NCBI GenBank assembly: GCA_029266795.1 | Contig: JAQSWE010000131.1 | Coordinates: forward strand, 1-13,475 | Reading direction: 5' to 3' | DNA length: 13,475 nt | Source of the DNA: Alphaproteobacteria bacterium | GTDB taxonomy: Bacteria; Pseudomonadota; Alphaproteobacteria; Micavibrionales; UBA2020 | Part shown: positions 1-5,876 of the stretch, one piece after another | Layout: each line of letters begins with the position of its first letter | Position numbering within the stretch: the stretch's first letter is position 1 | Translations under genes and position numbers: made by a program | Notes under the pieces: generated by a model | What the model saw: only the letters and a program-made list of their open reading frames with translations | Database searches by the model: none | What the model was told of the DNA's origin: nothing

Positions 1-204
1 GATTATGCCATCGACAGCCTGCCCGACATGGCGCTGTTTTCCATCTACCGCTCGGCCAAGGAGACGCCGCTCTACGCGATTGCCAAAATCCCGTCGCGCA
101 GCATCCTGAAGCCCTCGCAATACGCCGTGTATTCGGGGAACAAGACTTTGAAGCAGAGCCCTTCACTCTCCGAAGTGCTGCAGTTTTTCGACGAGGCAAA
201 ATGA
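1..204 (+). CDS. C-terminal part of an unidentified protein (5'-truncated)
   Basis: The first reading frame is open from the window edge to a TGA at 202-204 and gives 67 residues, beginning DYAIDSLPDM and ending LQFFDEAK. Codon use matches the neighbouring genes and the stop overlaps the next start codon as ATGA (201-204), so this is very likely the real end of a translationally coupled gene. I recognise no domain. The segment is soluble, with mixed polar and hydrophobic residues and no membrane stretch. The product cannot be named from this fragment. Confidence 0.7.
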   Translation, partial: DYAIDSLPDMALFSIYRSAKETPLYAIAKIPSRSILKPSQYAVYSGNKTLKQSPSLSEVLQFFDEAK

Positions 205-851
205 CGAAGCTGGGACTGCCCCTGATCCTGATGGTGATTTTTTTCGCCGGCAATGCGGAAGCCGCGGGCGTGCGCTATTACGAAGACCCCGTCTATAAGC
301 AGCTGGCGCCCGAAGATCCGCATCCGATGGAAGACTTGGTCAACCTCGCCGACCAAGGCGACTCGCGCGCGCAGTTCATCATCGCCGACCTTTACGGCAA
401 GGGCAAAGGCGGGCTTGGTAAAAATCAGGTGAAATCGCGCTACTGGTTCGAGATGGCCGCGCGCAAGGGCTATACCATGGCCTTCATCCGCCTCGCCGCC
501 ATGGCGAAGCGCAACAAGGATTATGTGGGCGCGTATAAATGGTATTCGCTGAGTATGGATGACGGCACCAGCCGCGAGCGCAAATGGTCGGACAAGGCGC
601 GCGAGCGTCTCGTGAAAGAGACCAAAATGTCGAAAGACGATATCCGCACCGCGCGCGAAGACATGAACAACTGGAAAGCGAAACGCAAGGATGCGCTTGC
701 AGAAGAACGCGACCATGTGCAGGCGGCGAAAGAAGCCGCGAAACTGAATGATGCCGATACGCCAAAGGTAATAGGCGGCACCGGCCAGAAACCAAGACCG
801 CAACAATCACAATCCACACGTCCAAAGAAGGAGCACACTTTCAATGAGTAA
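201..851 (+). CDS. Secreted Sel1-like (TPR-type) repeat protein, 216 aa
   Basis: Residues 1-21 form a signal peptide: a short basic start (MTK), a hydrophobic core (LGLPLILMVIFFAG) and an A-x-A type cleavage site near NAEA-A. Residues about 45-120 look like two degenerate Sel1/TPR-like helical repeats, with the typical patterns LADQGDSRAQFIIADLYGKG, WFEMAARKGY and AYKWYSLSM. Residues about 121-185 are a highly charged, probably helical stretch, and the tail is rich in Gln, Pro and Lys. Sel1 repeats are protein-interaction scaffolds, so a periplasmic or envelope adaptor role is inferred, with no enzymatic function visible. The start overlaps the previous stop (ATGA) and the end overlaps the icd start by 8 nt, so the three genes are probably co-transcribed. 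The link to icd may be positional only. Confidence 0.85.
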   Translation: MTKLGLPLILMVIFFAGNAEAAGVRYYEDPVYKQLAPEDPHPMEDLVNLADQGDSRAQFIIADLYGKGKGGLGKNQVKSRYWFEMAARKGYTMAFIRLAAMAKRNKDYVGAYKWYSLSMDDGTSRERKWSDKARERLVKETKMSKDDIRTAREDMNNWKAKRKDALAEERDHVQAAKEAAKLNDADTPKVIGGTGQKPRPQQSQSTRPKKEHTFNE

Positions 852-2028
852 GATCAAGGTAAAAACCCCCGTCGTCGAAATGAACGGCGACGAGATGACC
901 CGCATCATCTGGGACATGATCATCGAGAAAATGATCACCCCCTATCTGGATATCGAGCTGATTTCCTGCGACCTCAGCATCCAGAACCGTGATGCAACCG
1001 ACGACAAGATCACGGTCGATGCCGCGAATGCGATCAAGAAATACGGCGTCGGCATCAAATGCGCGACGATCACCCCTGATGAGCAGCGCGTCGGCACGAT
1101 CCGCAACATCCTCAACGGAACGGTTTTCCGCGAGCCCATCATCTGCAAAAACGTGCCGCGCCTTGTCACGACATGGACCAAACCCATCGTCATCGGCCGT
1201 CACGCATTCGGCGACCAGTACAAAGCAACCGACATCACGGTGCCCGGTGCGGGCAAACTGACCATGACGTTCGAGCCCGCCGGCGGCGGCGAAAAGAAGA
1301 CCTGGGACATTTATAACTTTGAAGGCCCCGGCGTCGCGATGGGTATGTACAACACGACGGAATCCATCGAAGGCTTCGCGCGCGCCTGCCTGACCTATGG
1401 CCTGCAGCGCAAGATGGCCGTCTATATGTCGACGAAGAACACGATCCTGAAGGCTTATGACGGCGACTTCAAGGACATCTTCCAGCGCATCTTCGACACC
1501 GAATACAAGGCGCAGTTCGACAAAGCGGGCCTCACCTATGAACACCGCCTGATCGACGACATGGTCGCATCCGCGATGAAATGGGAAGGCGGCTTCCTCT
1601 GGGCCTGCAAAAACTATGACGGCGACGTGCAGTCGGATTCCGTTGCGCAGGGCTTCGGCTCGCTCGGCCTCATGACCTCGGTGCTGCTGACGCCCGACGG
1701 CAAGACGGTCGAAACCGAAGCGGCGCATGGCACGGTTACGCGCCACTACCGCATGCACCAGCAAGGCAAGCCGACCTCGACCAACCCCATCGCGTCGATC
1801 TTCGCATGGACGCAAGGCCTGAAATATCGCGGCAAGTTCGACAACACGCCCGATGTCGTGGCCTTCGCCGAGACGCTGGAAAAAGTCTGCGTCGCAACCG
1901 TCGAAGCCGGCGACATGACGAAAGACCTCGCGCTGCTGATCGGCCCCGATCAGAAACATCTGACGACCGAGCAGTTCATGGACAAGCTCATCAGCAACCT
2001 CAACGTTGCGATGCGCAAAGCCGCATAA
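844..2028 (+). CDS. icd: NADP-dependent isocitrate dehydrogenase (homodimeric type), with a 13-residue internal deletion
   Basis: This enzyme oxidatively decarboxylates isocitrate to 2-oxoglutarate in the TCA cycle with NADP. The product is 394 aa and resembles mitochondrial/alphaproteobacterial IDH throughout: GDEMTRIIW near the start, NRDAT (48-52), CATITPDE (73-80), GTIRNIL (84-90), FREPIICKN, GRHAFGDQY (118-126), STKNTILKAYDG, YEHRLIDDMVA, NYDGDVQSD and EAAHGTVTRHYR. Family members are usually about 404-410 aa. Here V83 is followed directly by G84, so the block equivalent to human IDH1 84-96 (normally EEF-x-LK-x-MWKSPN) is absent. With that 13-residue offset, R87, R96 and R119 correspond exactly to human R100, R109 and R132. 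The lost block contains the Ser and Asn (human S94, N96) that contact isocitrate. A good Shine-Dalgarno (AAGAAGGAG, 825-833) lies 10 nt before the ATG. The family call is certain; activity is doubtful. Confidence 0.96.
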   Translation: MSKIKVKTPVVEMNGDEMTRIIWDMIIEKMITPYLDIELISCDLSIQNRDATDDKITVDAANAIKKYGVGIKCATITPDEQRVGTIRNILNGTVFREPIICKNVPRLVTTWTKPIVIGRHAFGDQYKATDITVPGAGKLTMTFEPAGGGEKKTWDIYNFEGPGVAMGMYNTTESIEGFARACLTYGLQRKMAVYMSTKNTILKAYDGDFKDIFQRIFDTEYKAQFDKAGLTYEHRLIDDMVASAMKWEGGFLWACKNYDGDVQSDSVAQGFGSLGLMTSVLLTPDGKTVETEAAHGTVTRHYRMHQQGKPTSTNPIASIFAWTQGLKYRGKFDNTPDVVAFAETLEKVCVATVEAGDMTKDLALLIGPDQKHLTTEQFMDKLISNLNVAMRKAA

Positions 2029-2040
2029 ACACTTCGCTTC

Positions 2041-2083
2041 AAAACGCCCTTTCCGTTTCATCGCGGAAAGGGCGTTTTTCTTT
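2041..2083 (+). terminator. Intrinsic terminator of the icd transcript
   Basis: A perfect 15-bp stem (arms 2041-2055 and 2064-2078, AAAACGCCCTTTCCG and its complement) encloses an 8-nt loop, and the 3' arm runs into a T-rich tract. It begins 12 nt after the icd stop codon. Confidence 0.93.
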
Positions 2084-2121
2084 GCGTGCGCGAATCACCG
2101 CTGTGGCATATATATACCGTT

Positions 2122-2140
2122 TATGCTTTAATTGAGTATA
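2122..2140. promoter_or_regulatory. Operator-like imperfect palindrome resembling those upstream of nadA
   Basis: The 19-mer TATGCTTTAATTGAGTATA has half-sites TATGCTT and GAGTATA separated by 5 nt. This is the same geometry and nearly the same half-site sequence as the three palindromes at 13164-13237. It lies about 40 nt upstream of the -35 box at 2179 in a very AT-rich stretch. A single copy in AT-rich DNA could be coincidental; binding by the same regulator is an inference. Confidence 0.4.
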
Positions 2141-2178
2141 TAAATATCGTTATATATCAATTTCTTAACTTGAACGGT

Positions 2179-2207
2179 TTGACAGGCACAATACGGCGTC
2201 CTACGCT
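2179..2207 (+). promoter_or_regulatory. Sigma70-type promoter of the small transcription unit
   Basis: A perfect -35 TTGACA (2179-2184) is followed after 17 nt by TACGCT (2202-2207), a weaker -10. The expected start is near 2214, about 20 nt before a small reading frame that has a Shine-Dalgarno. Confidence 0.6.
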
Positions 2208-2234
2208 GAAATTACGAACAACAACGGAGACATG

Positions 2235-2390
2235 ATGGCTTCCTTCTCAATCCCCGCCCGCAAGCACCGCGCACCAGCCAAGGGATTATATTTGTCGAAG
2301 CCGCATCATCCTTTCATTCCCCTTTTCATGACCGCGCCGCAAACCGCGCGCGCTGTGCAGCAGCCGCTTATGGTGCCGCCGCCCATGTAG
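2235..2390 (+). CDS. Possible small protein, 51 aa, unknown function
   Basis: The ATG at 2235 is preceded by GGAG (2226-2229) with 5-nt spacing; an in-frame ATG at 2232 would leave only 2 nt. The frame runs to a TAG at 2388-2390 and encodes a basic, Pro- and His-containing peptide (start MASFSIPARKHRAPAKG, end VQQPLMVPPPM). It has no convincing membrane helix and no family I recognise. It sits between a TTGACA promoter and an intrinsic terminator, so the unit makes a transcript of about 250 nt. That transcript could be a small mRNA, a regulatory RNA or both. The case for coding rests on the start-site architecture rather than on similarity. Confidence 0.45.
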   Translation: MASFSIPARKHRAPAKGLYLSKPHHPFIPLFMTAPQTARAVQQPLMVPPPM

Positions 2391-2425
2391 ACTTTTACGA
2401 CCTTTTTGGACTATGGCCTCCTTGC

Positions 2426-2462
2426 CCCGGTTTGTCCCCCTCGACAGGCCGGGTCTTTTTTT
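2426..2462 (+). terminator. Intrinsic terminator of the small transcription unit
   Basis: Arms 2426-2436 (CCCGGTTTGTC) and 2443-2453 (GACAGGCCGGG) pair over 11 bp, with two G-T wobbles and a 6-nt loop. Seven T residues follow at 2456-2462. It ends only 28 nt before the next start codon, which argues that the downstream gene has its own transcription start. Confidence 0.8.
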
Positions 2463-2478
2463 GTGGTGGCATTAAAGC

Positions 2479-2490
2479 TATACAAAAGAG
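2479..2490 (+). promoter_or_regulatory. Candidate -10 box for leaderless expression of the first EEP gene
   Basis: TATACA at 2479-2484 (4 of 6 consensus positions) stands exactly 7 nt before the A of the ATG at 2491, so transcription would begin at or next to the start codon. There is no properly spaced Shine-Dalgarno, since AAAGAG (2485-2490) directly touches the ATG. Nothing better than the terminator T-run lies at the -35 position. The inference is weak to moderate. Confidence 0.35.
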
Positions 2491-3462
2491 ATGAAAGAAC
2501 GCCGCACATGGATCAGGGAATGGCTCGATAATCCCGTCACGTTCATCACGCCGGTCTTTGCGGTCGTGGTGCTGGCGGCGACGCTGCCCGCGCGGTTCCA
2601 GTTCGCCGATCTTCTCAGCCATTTCATGGCGCAGTATGCGATTGGCGCGGCCGGTCTTATTGTGCTGGGGCTGCTTTTCAAATCATCGAAACAGGTTCTC
2701 GCCCTGCTGGCGCTGCTGTTCTGCTTTGCGGTATACCAGCTGCTGCCCTTCCTGCCCTTGGCCAGCAACGATGTCGCCGCCGCAAAAACGCTGAAGATCC
2801 TGCAAACGAATGTGCTGTTCATCAACAAAGACCCCGCACGCCTGCGCGCCTTGATCGATGCCGAGAAACCCGATCTGATCGTGACATCCGAAACGCCGCC
2901 TGTCTTTGCGGAGATGCTGGCGGGATTGAAAAGCGAATATCCCTATCAGGACCTGCACCCGCAGAAGGGCAACCCGCGCGGCCTCGGCGTTATTTCGAAA
3001 GTGAAGCTGGGGAAGGCAGAACGCATCCATTTCGACCACAAAGGCGTGCCGTCGCAAATATTCACGCTCCGGATGGGGGAGGAAGACATCACTTTCGTCT
3101 CTATCCATCCCTTCACCCCGACGGAAAATATCGAACGCCGCGACAATGAATTCCGCCTGATCGCCGAAAAATTCCGGAAGACGCCGGTCGATAATCTGAT
3201 TGTCCTCGGCGATTTCAACGCGACGCCCTATTGCACGGCGTATAAGAAACTGCTGCGCGACACGCAGCTGCGCAACGCGCGCGACGGTTTTGGCGTCTAT
3301 CCCAGCTGGCCGACTTTCCTGCCGACGCCTATCTTGCGCATTCCCATCGACCATGTGCTTGTCAGCAGCAACATCGGCGTGTCACAATTCCGCACAGCCG
3401 CGCATATCGGCAGCGACCACCTGCCGACGATTACGGACATCTACCTGAAGGCGAAACCATGA
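2491..3462 (+). CDS. Membrane-anchored endonuclease/exonuclease/phosphatase (EEP) family protein, first of a tandem pair
   Basis: The product is 323 aa. About three hydrophobic segments (roughly residues 17-34, 48-64 and 68-90) precede an EEP-fold domain (about 100-320). The catalytic and metal-binding signature is complete: QTN (105-107), E134, H206 in HPFTP, GDFNATP (240-246), IDHVL (286-290) and GSDHLP (307-312). EEP enzymes hydrolyse phosphodiesters or phosphomonoesters of nucleic acids, phospholipids or inositol phosphates using Mg2+; the substrate here cannot be read from sequence. Three membrane passes after a cytoplasmic N-terminus would place the catalytic domain in the periplasm, as inferred for YafD-like relatives. 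The stop overlaps the next start (ATGA, 3459-3462). No Shine-Dalgarno is visible at the ATG, and no better in-frame start exists before the membrane region. Confidence 0.88.
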   Translation: MKERRTWIREWLDNPVTFITPVFAVVVLAATLPARFQFADLLSHFMAQYAIGAAGLIVLGLLFKSSKQVLALLALLFCFAVYQLLPFLPLASNDVAAAKTLKILQTNVLFINKDPARLRALIDAEKPDLIVTSETPPVFAEMLAGLKSEYPYQDLHPQKGNPRGLGVISKVKLGKAERIHFDHKGVPSQIFTLRMGEEDITFVSIHPFTPTENIERRDNEFRLIAEKFRKTPVDNLIVLGDFNATPYCTAYKKLLRDTQLRNARDGFGVYPSWPTFLPTPILRIPIDHVLVSSNIGVSQFRTAAHIGSDHLPTITDIYLKAKP

Positions 3463-4397
3463 CGACTGTTGTTTTCCTCATCGCCCTGCTGCTGTTTCTG
3501 GCGAGCCTCACGCCGTATATTCCGCTGTCGCGGCGGGCGACGGACTTGCCCAGCCATTTTTCGCTGCAATACCTGATCGGCACAGTCCTGATGGTGCCGG
3601 TTGCGGCCTCGGTATATTCGATGCCGAACGTCTATTTCCTGCTGGCGGGTGCGGCACTGGCGAGCCTGGCGCAGCTGATCGGCTTCATGTCGTTCGGCAG
3701 CCTGCACGACCCGCTGGAAGGCGACGGCCCGCCCCTGAAAATCCTGCAGGTGAATGTGCTGATGACCAGCACCGACACCGTGAAGCTGAAAACGCTGGTC
3801 GACCGCGAAAAGCCCGACCTGATTGTCGCCTGCGAGGTGAACGGCAAATTCGCCCTGATGCTGCGCGACCTGAATTTCGAATATCCGCACCAGATGCTGG
3901 AGCCGCGCGACGACCGCTATGGCATGGCCGTGCTGTCGAGACGCCCGCTGGAGGGGCAGGAGTATCTGTCCTTCGCGGGCAAGAAAAGCCTCGCCATGGG
4001 TTTCCGCCTGCGCCATGAAGGCCGCGAAATCGAATTTCTGTCGATGCACCCGCAAACGCCCCTCCGCGACATTCGCGCGCGCAACCACGAATTCGCGATG
4101 GCGGTAAAACATTTCGGCAAGCGCCGCGACAGCATCGTCGTACTTGGCGACCTGAACGCCACGCCCTACTGCCACGCCTATAAAAAACTCGTGAAGACAC
4201 TCGGCCTCAAAAATGCGCGCGAGGGTCAGGGGCTTTGCGGCACCTTCCCCGTATTCTTGCCCTTGAGCATCCTGCATCTGCCCATCGACCATGTGCTGAC
4301 GGGCGCGAATCTGGTCGTGCGCGAATTCCGTCGCGGGCCGGATATCGGCAGCGACCATTTTCCGACGATCACCACGCTTTCAGTAGTAAACGACTGA
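3459..4397 (+). CDS. Membrane-anchored EEP family protein, second of a tandem pair
   Basis: This 312-aa protein is a paralogue of the preceding one, with the same layout: hydrophobic segments at about 2-21, 38-56 and 58-78, then an EEP domain from about residue 92. The signature is again complete: QVN (97-99), E126, H197 in HPQTP, GDLNATP (230-236), IDHVL (276-280) and GSDHFP (297-302). Blocks such as EKPDLIV, NATPYCxAYKKL and LPIDHVL are nearly identical between the two copies, pointing to tandem duplication followed by divergence. The 4-nt ATGA overlap makes translational coupling likely. Both copies keep all catalytic residues, so neither looks like a decaying duplicate. Substrate and physiological role are unknown. 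Confidence 0.88.
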   Translation: MTTVVFLIALLLFLASLTPYIPLSRRATDLPSHFSLQYLIGTVLMVPVAASVYSMPNVYFLLAGAALASLAQLIGFMSFGSLHDPLEGDGPPLKILQVNVLMTSTDTVKLKTLVDREKPDLIVACEVNGKFALMLRDLNFEYPHQMLEPRDDRYGMAVLSRRPLEGQEYLSFAGKKSLAMGFRLRHEGREIEFLSMHPQTPLRDIRARNHEFAMAVKHFGKRRDSIVVLGDLNATPYCHAYKKLVKTLGLKNAREGQGLCGTFPVFLPLSILHLPIDHVLTGANLVVREFRRGPDIGSDHFPTITTLSVVND

Positions 4398-4429
4398 TAA
4401 ATATATCTAATCTACACCTCGTTGTTCAG

Positions 4430-4458
4430 TTGACATAAAACAGAAGCTAGCCTATTGT
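4430..4458 (+). promoter_or_regulatory. Sigma70-type promoter of the 94-aa protein gene
   Basis: A perfect -35 TTGACA (4430-4435), a 17-nt spacer and -10 TATTGT (4453-4458, 4 of 6) predict a start near 4465 and a leader of about 36 nt. A GGGAG Shine-Dalgarno (4487-4491) lies 9 nt before the ATG. No intrinsic terminator is visible between the second EEP gene and this promoter. Confidence 0.7.
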
Positions 4459-4500
4459 ACCGCTCATAAGTTTTATGCAAATAAACGGGAGTGTGTTGCT

Positions 4501-4785
4501 ATGTCCAAATCCTTCGAAAAATCGTCCTTCGCCAAGAAGCCCGGCAATACCAGCCTCGCCTGGAAATTCGCGAAAGTCGCGATCATCGGCCTTGCGCTGA
4601 ACGCTTCCTACCAGCAATACACGCCCGACAGCGCCAAAGACAAAGTCGGCGCGCAGGTCGAACAATGGACCGGATCGGAACTGCTCGGCGAATTCCTCGG
4701 CCACAAAGCCGCTGTCGTGGTGCCGCAGGCACAGCCCGCCGCGCAGCCGCCCGCGCCGGTGAAAGCTGCGCAGCCCGGCAGCTAA
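4501..4785 (+). CDS. Uncharacterised small protein, 94 aa, with one hydrophobic segment and an Ala/Pro-rich tail
   Basis: A basic, Ser/Lys-rich N-terminus (about 1-19) precedes a short hydrophobic stretch (about 20-36, WKFAKVAIIGLALNASY). A polar region (about 37-72) and a low-complexity tail of Ala, Pro, Gln and Val (about 73-94) follow. The pattern suggests a membrane-associated or exported protein with a flexible tail, but the hydrophobic segment is short and I do not recognise a family. It has its own good promoter and ribosome-binding site, so it appears well expressed. Its TAA (4783-4785) directly abuts the stop codon of the convergent hydrolase gene, leaving no space for a terminator between them. 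Confidence 0.75.
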   Translation: MSKSFEKSSFAKKPGNTSLAWKFAKVAIIGLALNASYQQYTPDSAKDKVGAQVEQWTGSELLGEFLGHKAAVVVPQAQPAAQPPAPVKAAQPGS

Positions 4786-5430
4786 TCAGAATTTTCCGTC
4801 CTTCAGGAATTTCGCGGTGAGTTGCCAGACGGTCGGCGACAGCACCATCTGCGAGTGTTCGGCGCTGACCACGATATGATCCTTCATGCCCGCAACACGC
4901 GTGCTTTCGACCGACACGATCCCGTCATTCGGCCGCGGGATATCGGCAAGGTAAGTGGTGCCGAGGTTTAAAAACCCGCTATCGCCCGCGATCACGCCGC
5001 AGTCGAAATTCACGGGCGGCAGCTGCGCATGAATGCCGGCGGTCGATGTCGCCAGCCCCTGCCCCACCGCGCCTGCAAACCACTGGAACGCCGCATAACC
5101 GCGCATGACGTCTGCCACCTGTGATCCGTGATTGGGCGTGCCGAGCATCACCGCGCGGTGGATGCGCAACGCCCCATGGCGCAGCGCATAGAGCCGTATC
5201 AGCAGCCCGCCCATCGAATGCCCGACGAAATCAATGCTGTCGGCATCGATTGAATCAACAACCGGCACGACATGATCGGTGACGATTTCCTCGAAGCCTT
5301 TGTTGAGCGACGGATAGGAAATGTTGTGCGCCTGCCACCCGTTTTTCGACAGGTGATGCGCAACGCCCGACATCGACAGGCGGTTCATGCCAAGGCCGTG
5401 CAGGATGATGACGTGGCGGCCGTGGGTCAC
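4786..5430 (-). CDS. Alpha/beta hydrolase (lipase/esterase-like), 214 aa
   Basis: The fold is shown by the oxyanion-loop HG after a beta strand (VIILHG, residues 7-12) and the nucleophile elbow GHSMGG (70-75, S72). LGTPNHGS (96-103) is typical of lipase-like hydrolases. NDG (168-170, likely acid D169) and H192 in AEHSQM complete the triad. It probably hydrolyses a carboxylic ester; the substrate is unknown and no signal peptide is seen. I chose the GTG at 5430 because it overlaps the upstream stop as GTGA and has GGAAAG just upstream. A longer frame to an ATG at 5523 would lie entirely inside the upstream membrane-protein gene. It is the last gene of the five-gene operon. Confidence 0.82.
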   Translation of the reverse strand: MTHGRHVIILHGLGMNRLSMSGVAHHLSKNGWQAHNISYPSLNKGFEEIVTDHVVPVVDSIDADSIDFVGHSMGGLLIRLYALRHGALRIHRAVMLGTPNHGSQVADVMRGYAAFQWFAGAVGQGLATSTAGIHAQLPPVNFDCGVIAGDSGFLNLGTTYLADIPRPNDGIVSVESTRVAGMKDHIVVSAEHSQMVLSPTVWQLTAKFLKDGKF

Positions 5431-5639
5431 TTGGCTTTCCGGTCGGCATTGGGCCAGCGGGAGAAAGCGAACAGCCATGCCAACAGCACGGGGGCATAAG
5501 GGATGACGATCAGGATCGCCCAATAGGGGCTGCGTCCGGCCCGCGCCGCGATGACCGACGTTGCCGCCATCAGCACGAAGATGGAAATGCCGGCAAGCGT
5601 GAAGCGCGCCCAGTCGGGCAGGATATCGGCGGGCATCAT
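5427..5639 (-). CDS. Small membrane protein, 70 aa, paralogue of its upstream neighbour
   Basis: Two hydrophobic segments (about residues 13-30 and 39-57) flank a conserved RAGRSPYW turn, and the protein ends in FAFSRWP plus a short charged tail. The same layout and the motifs RAG-x-x-P and F-x-x-WP occur in the preceding 79-aa protein, so the two are tandem paralogues. Similar two-helix proteins occur widely in Proteobacteria without a defined function. The ATG at 5639 overlaps the upstream stop (ATGA) and has GGAG 8 nt upstream. The stop overlaps the hydrolase GTG by 4 nt. Its place next to heme A synthase suggests a membrane role, but this is guilt by association. Confidence 0.78.
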   Translation of the reverse strand: MMPADILPDWARFTLAGISIFVLMAATSVIAARAGRSPYWAILIVIPYAPVLLAWLFAFSRWPNADRKAK

Positions 5640-5875
5640 GATTTTTTCTCCCGTTTCTTCAGCACCAGCGCTTCCGCCGCCGGCCATTTCTGGAAGGCGA
5701 GCGCGCAGGCCGCCAGGATGAAACCGACCAGCGGCACCAGCAACAGCAGCGCGTAATGCGGGCGCAGCCCCGCCCGCATGAAAATGCGCACGACCGGCGC
5801 CATCATCAGCGCAACCGCGATGTAATAGGCCCAGATCGGCTGTTTTGAAAGGTCGATATAATCGAACAGTTCCAA
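5636..5875 (-). CDS. Small membrane protein, 79 aa, TTG start
   Basis: Two hydrophobic segments (about residues 13-32 and 42-62) are joined by a RAGLRPHY loop, followed by FQKWP and a Lys/Glu-rich tail. The start codon is TTG (5875-5873), supported by a strong AAGGAG 7 nt upstream and by the single-base gap after the heme A synthase stop. No ATG fits as well. It is clearly related to the next gene product (RAG-x-x-P, then a hydrophobic helix ending in F-x-x-WP). The function is unknown; a heterodimeric membrane pair is possible but speculative. Confidence 0.78.
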   Translation of the reverse strand: MELFDYIDLSKQPIWAYYIAVALMMAPVVRIFMRAGLRPHYALLLLVPLVGFILAACALAFQKWPAAEALVLKKREKKS

Positions 5876-5876
5876 G

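Noticed and set aside
841..2061. Long open frame on the minus strand opposite icd (406 codons)
   Set aside because: It is the antisense shadow of a GC-rich gene whose plus-strand product is an unmistakable isocitrate dehydrogenase. Its translation is Arg/His/Asp-rich with no family resemblance.
2084..2178. AT-rich tract with repeated ATATA elements, considered as an origin or attachment site
   Set aside because: There are no DnaA-box clusters, no tRNA end and no paired direct repeats. It is better explained as upstream promoter DNA with one operator-like palindrome.
3441..4358. Minus-strand open frame opposite the second EEP gene (305 codons)
   Set aside because: The plus strand encodes a clear EEP paralogue coupled to its neighbour. 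The minus-strand product is Gln/Arg/His-rich shadow translation.
5431..5523. N-terminal extension of the alpha/beta hydrolase to an ATG at 5523
   Set aside because: It lies wholly within the upstream membrane-protein gene in another frame and adds no domain. The GTG at 5430 has a GTGA overlap and a ribosome-binding site.
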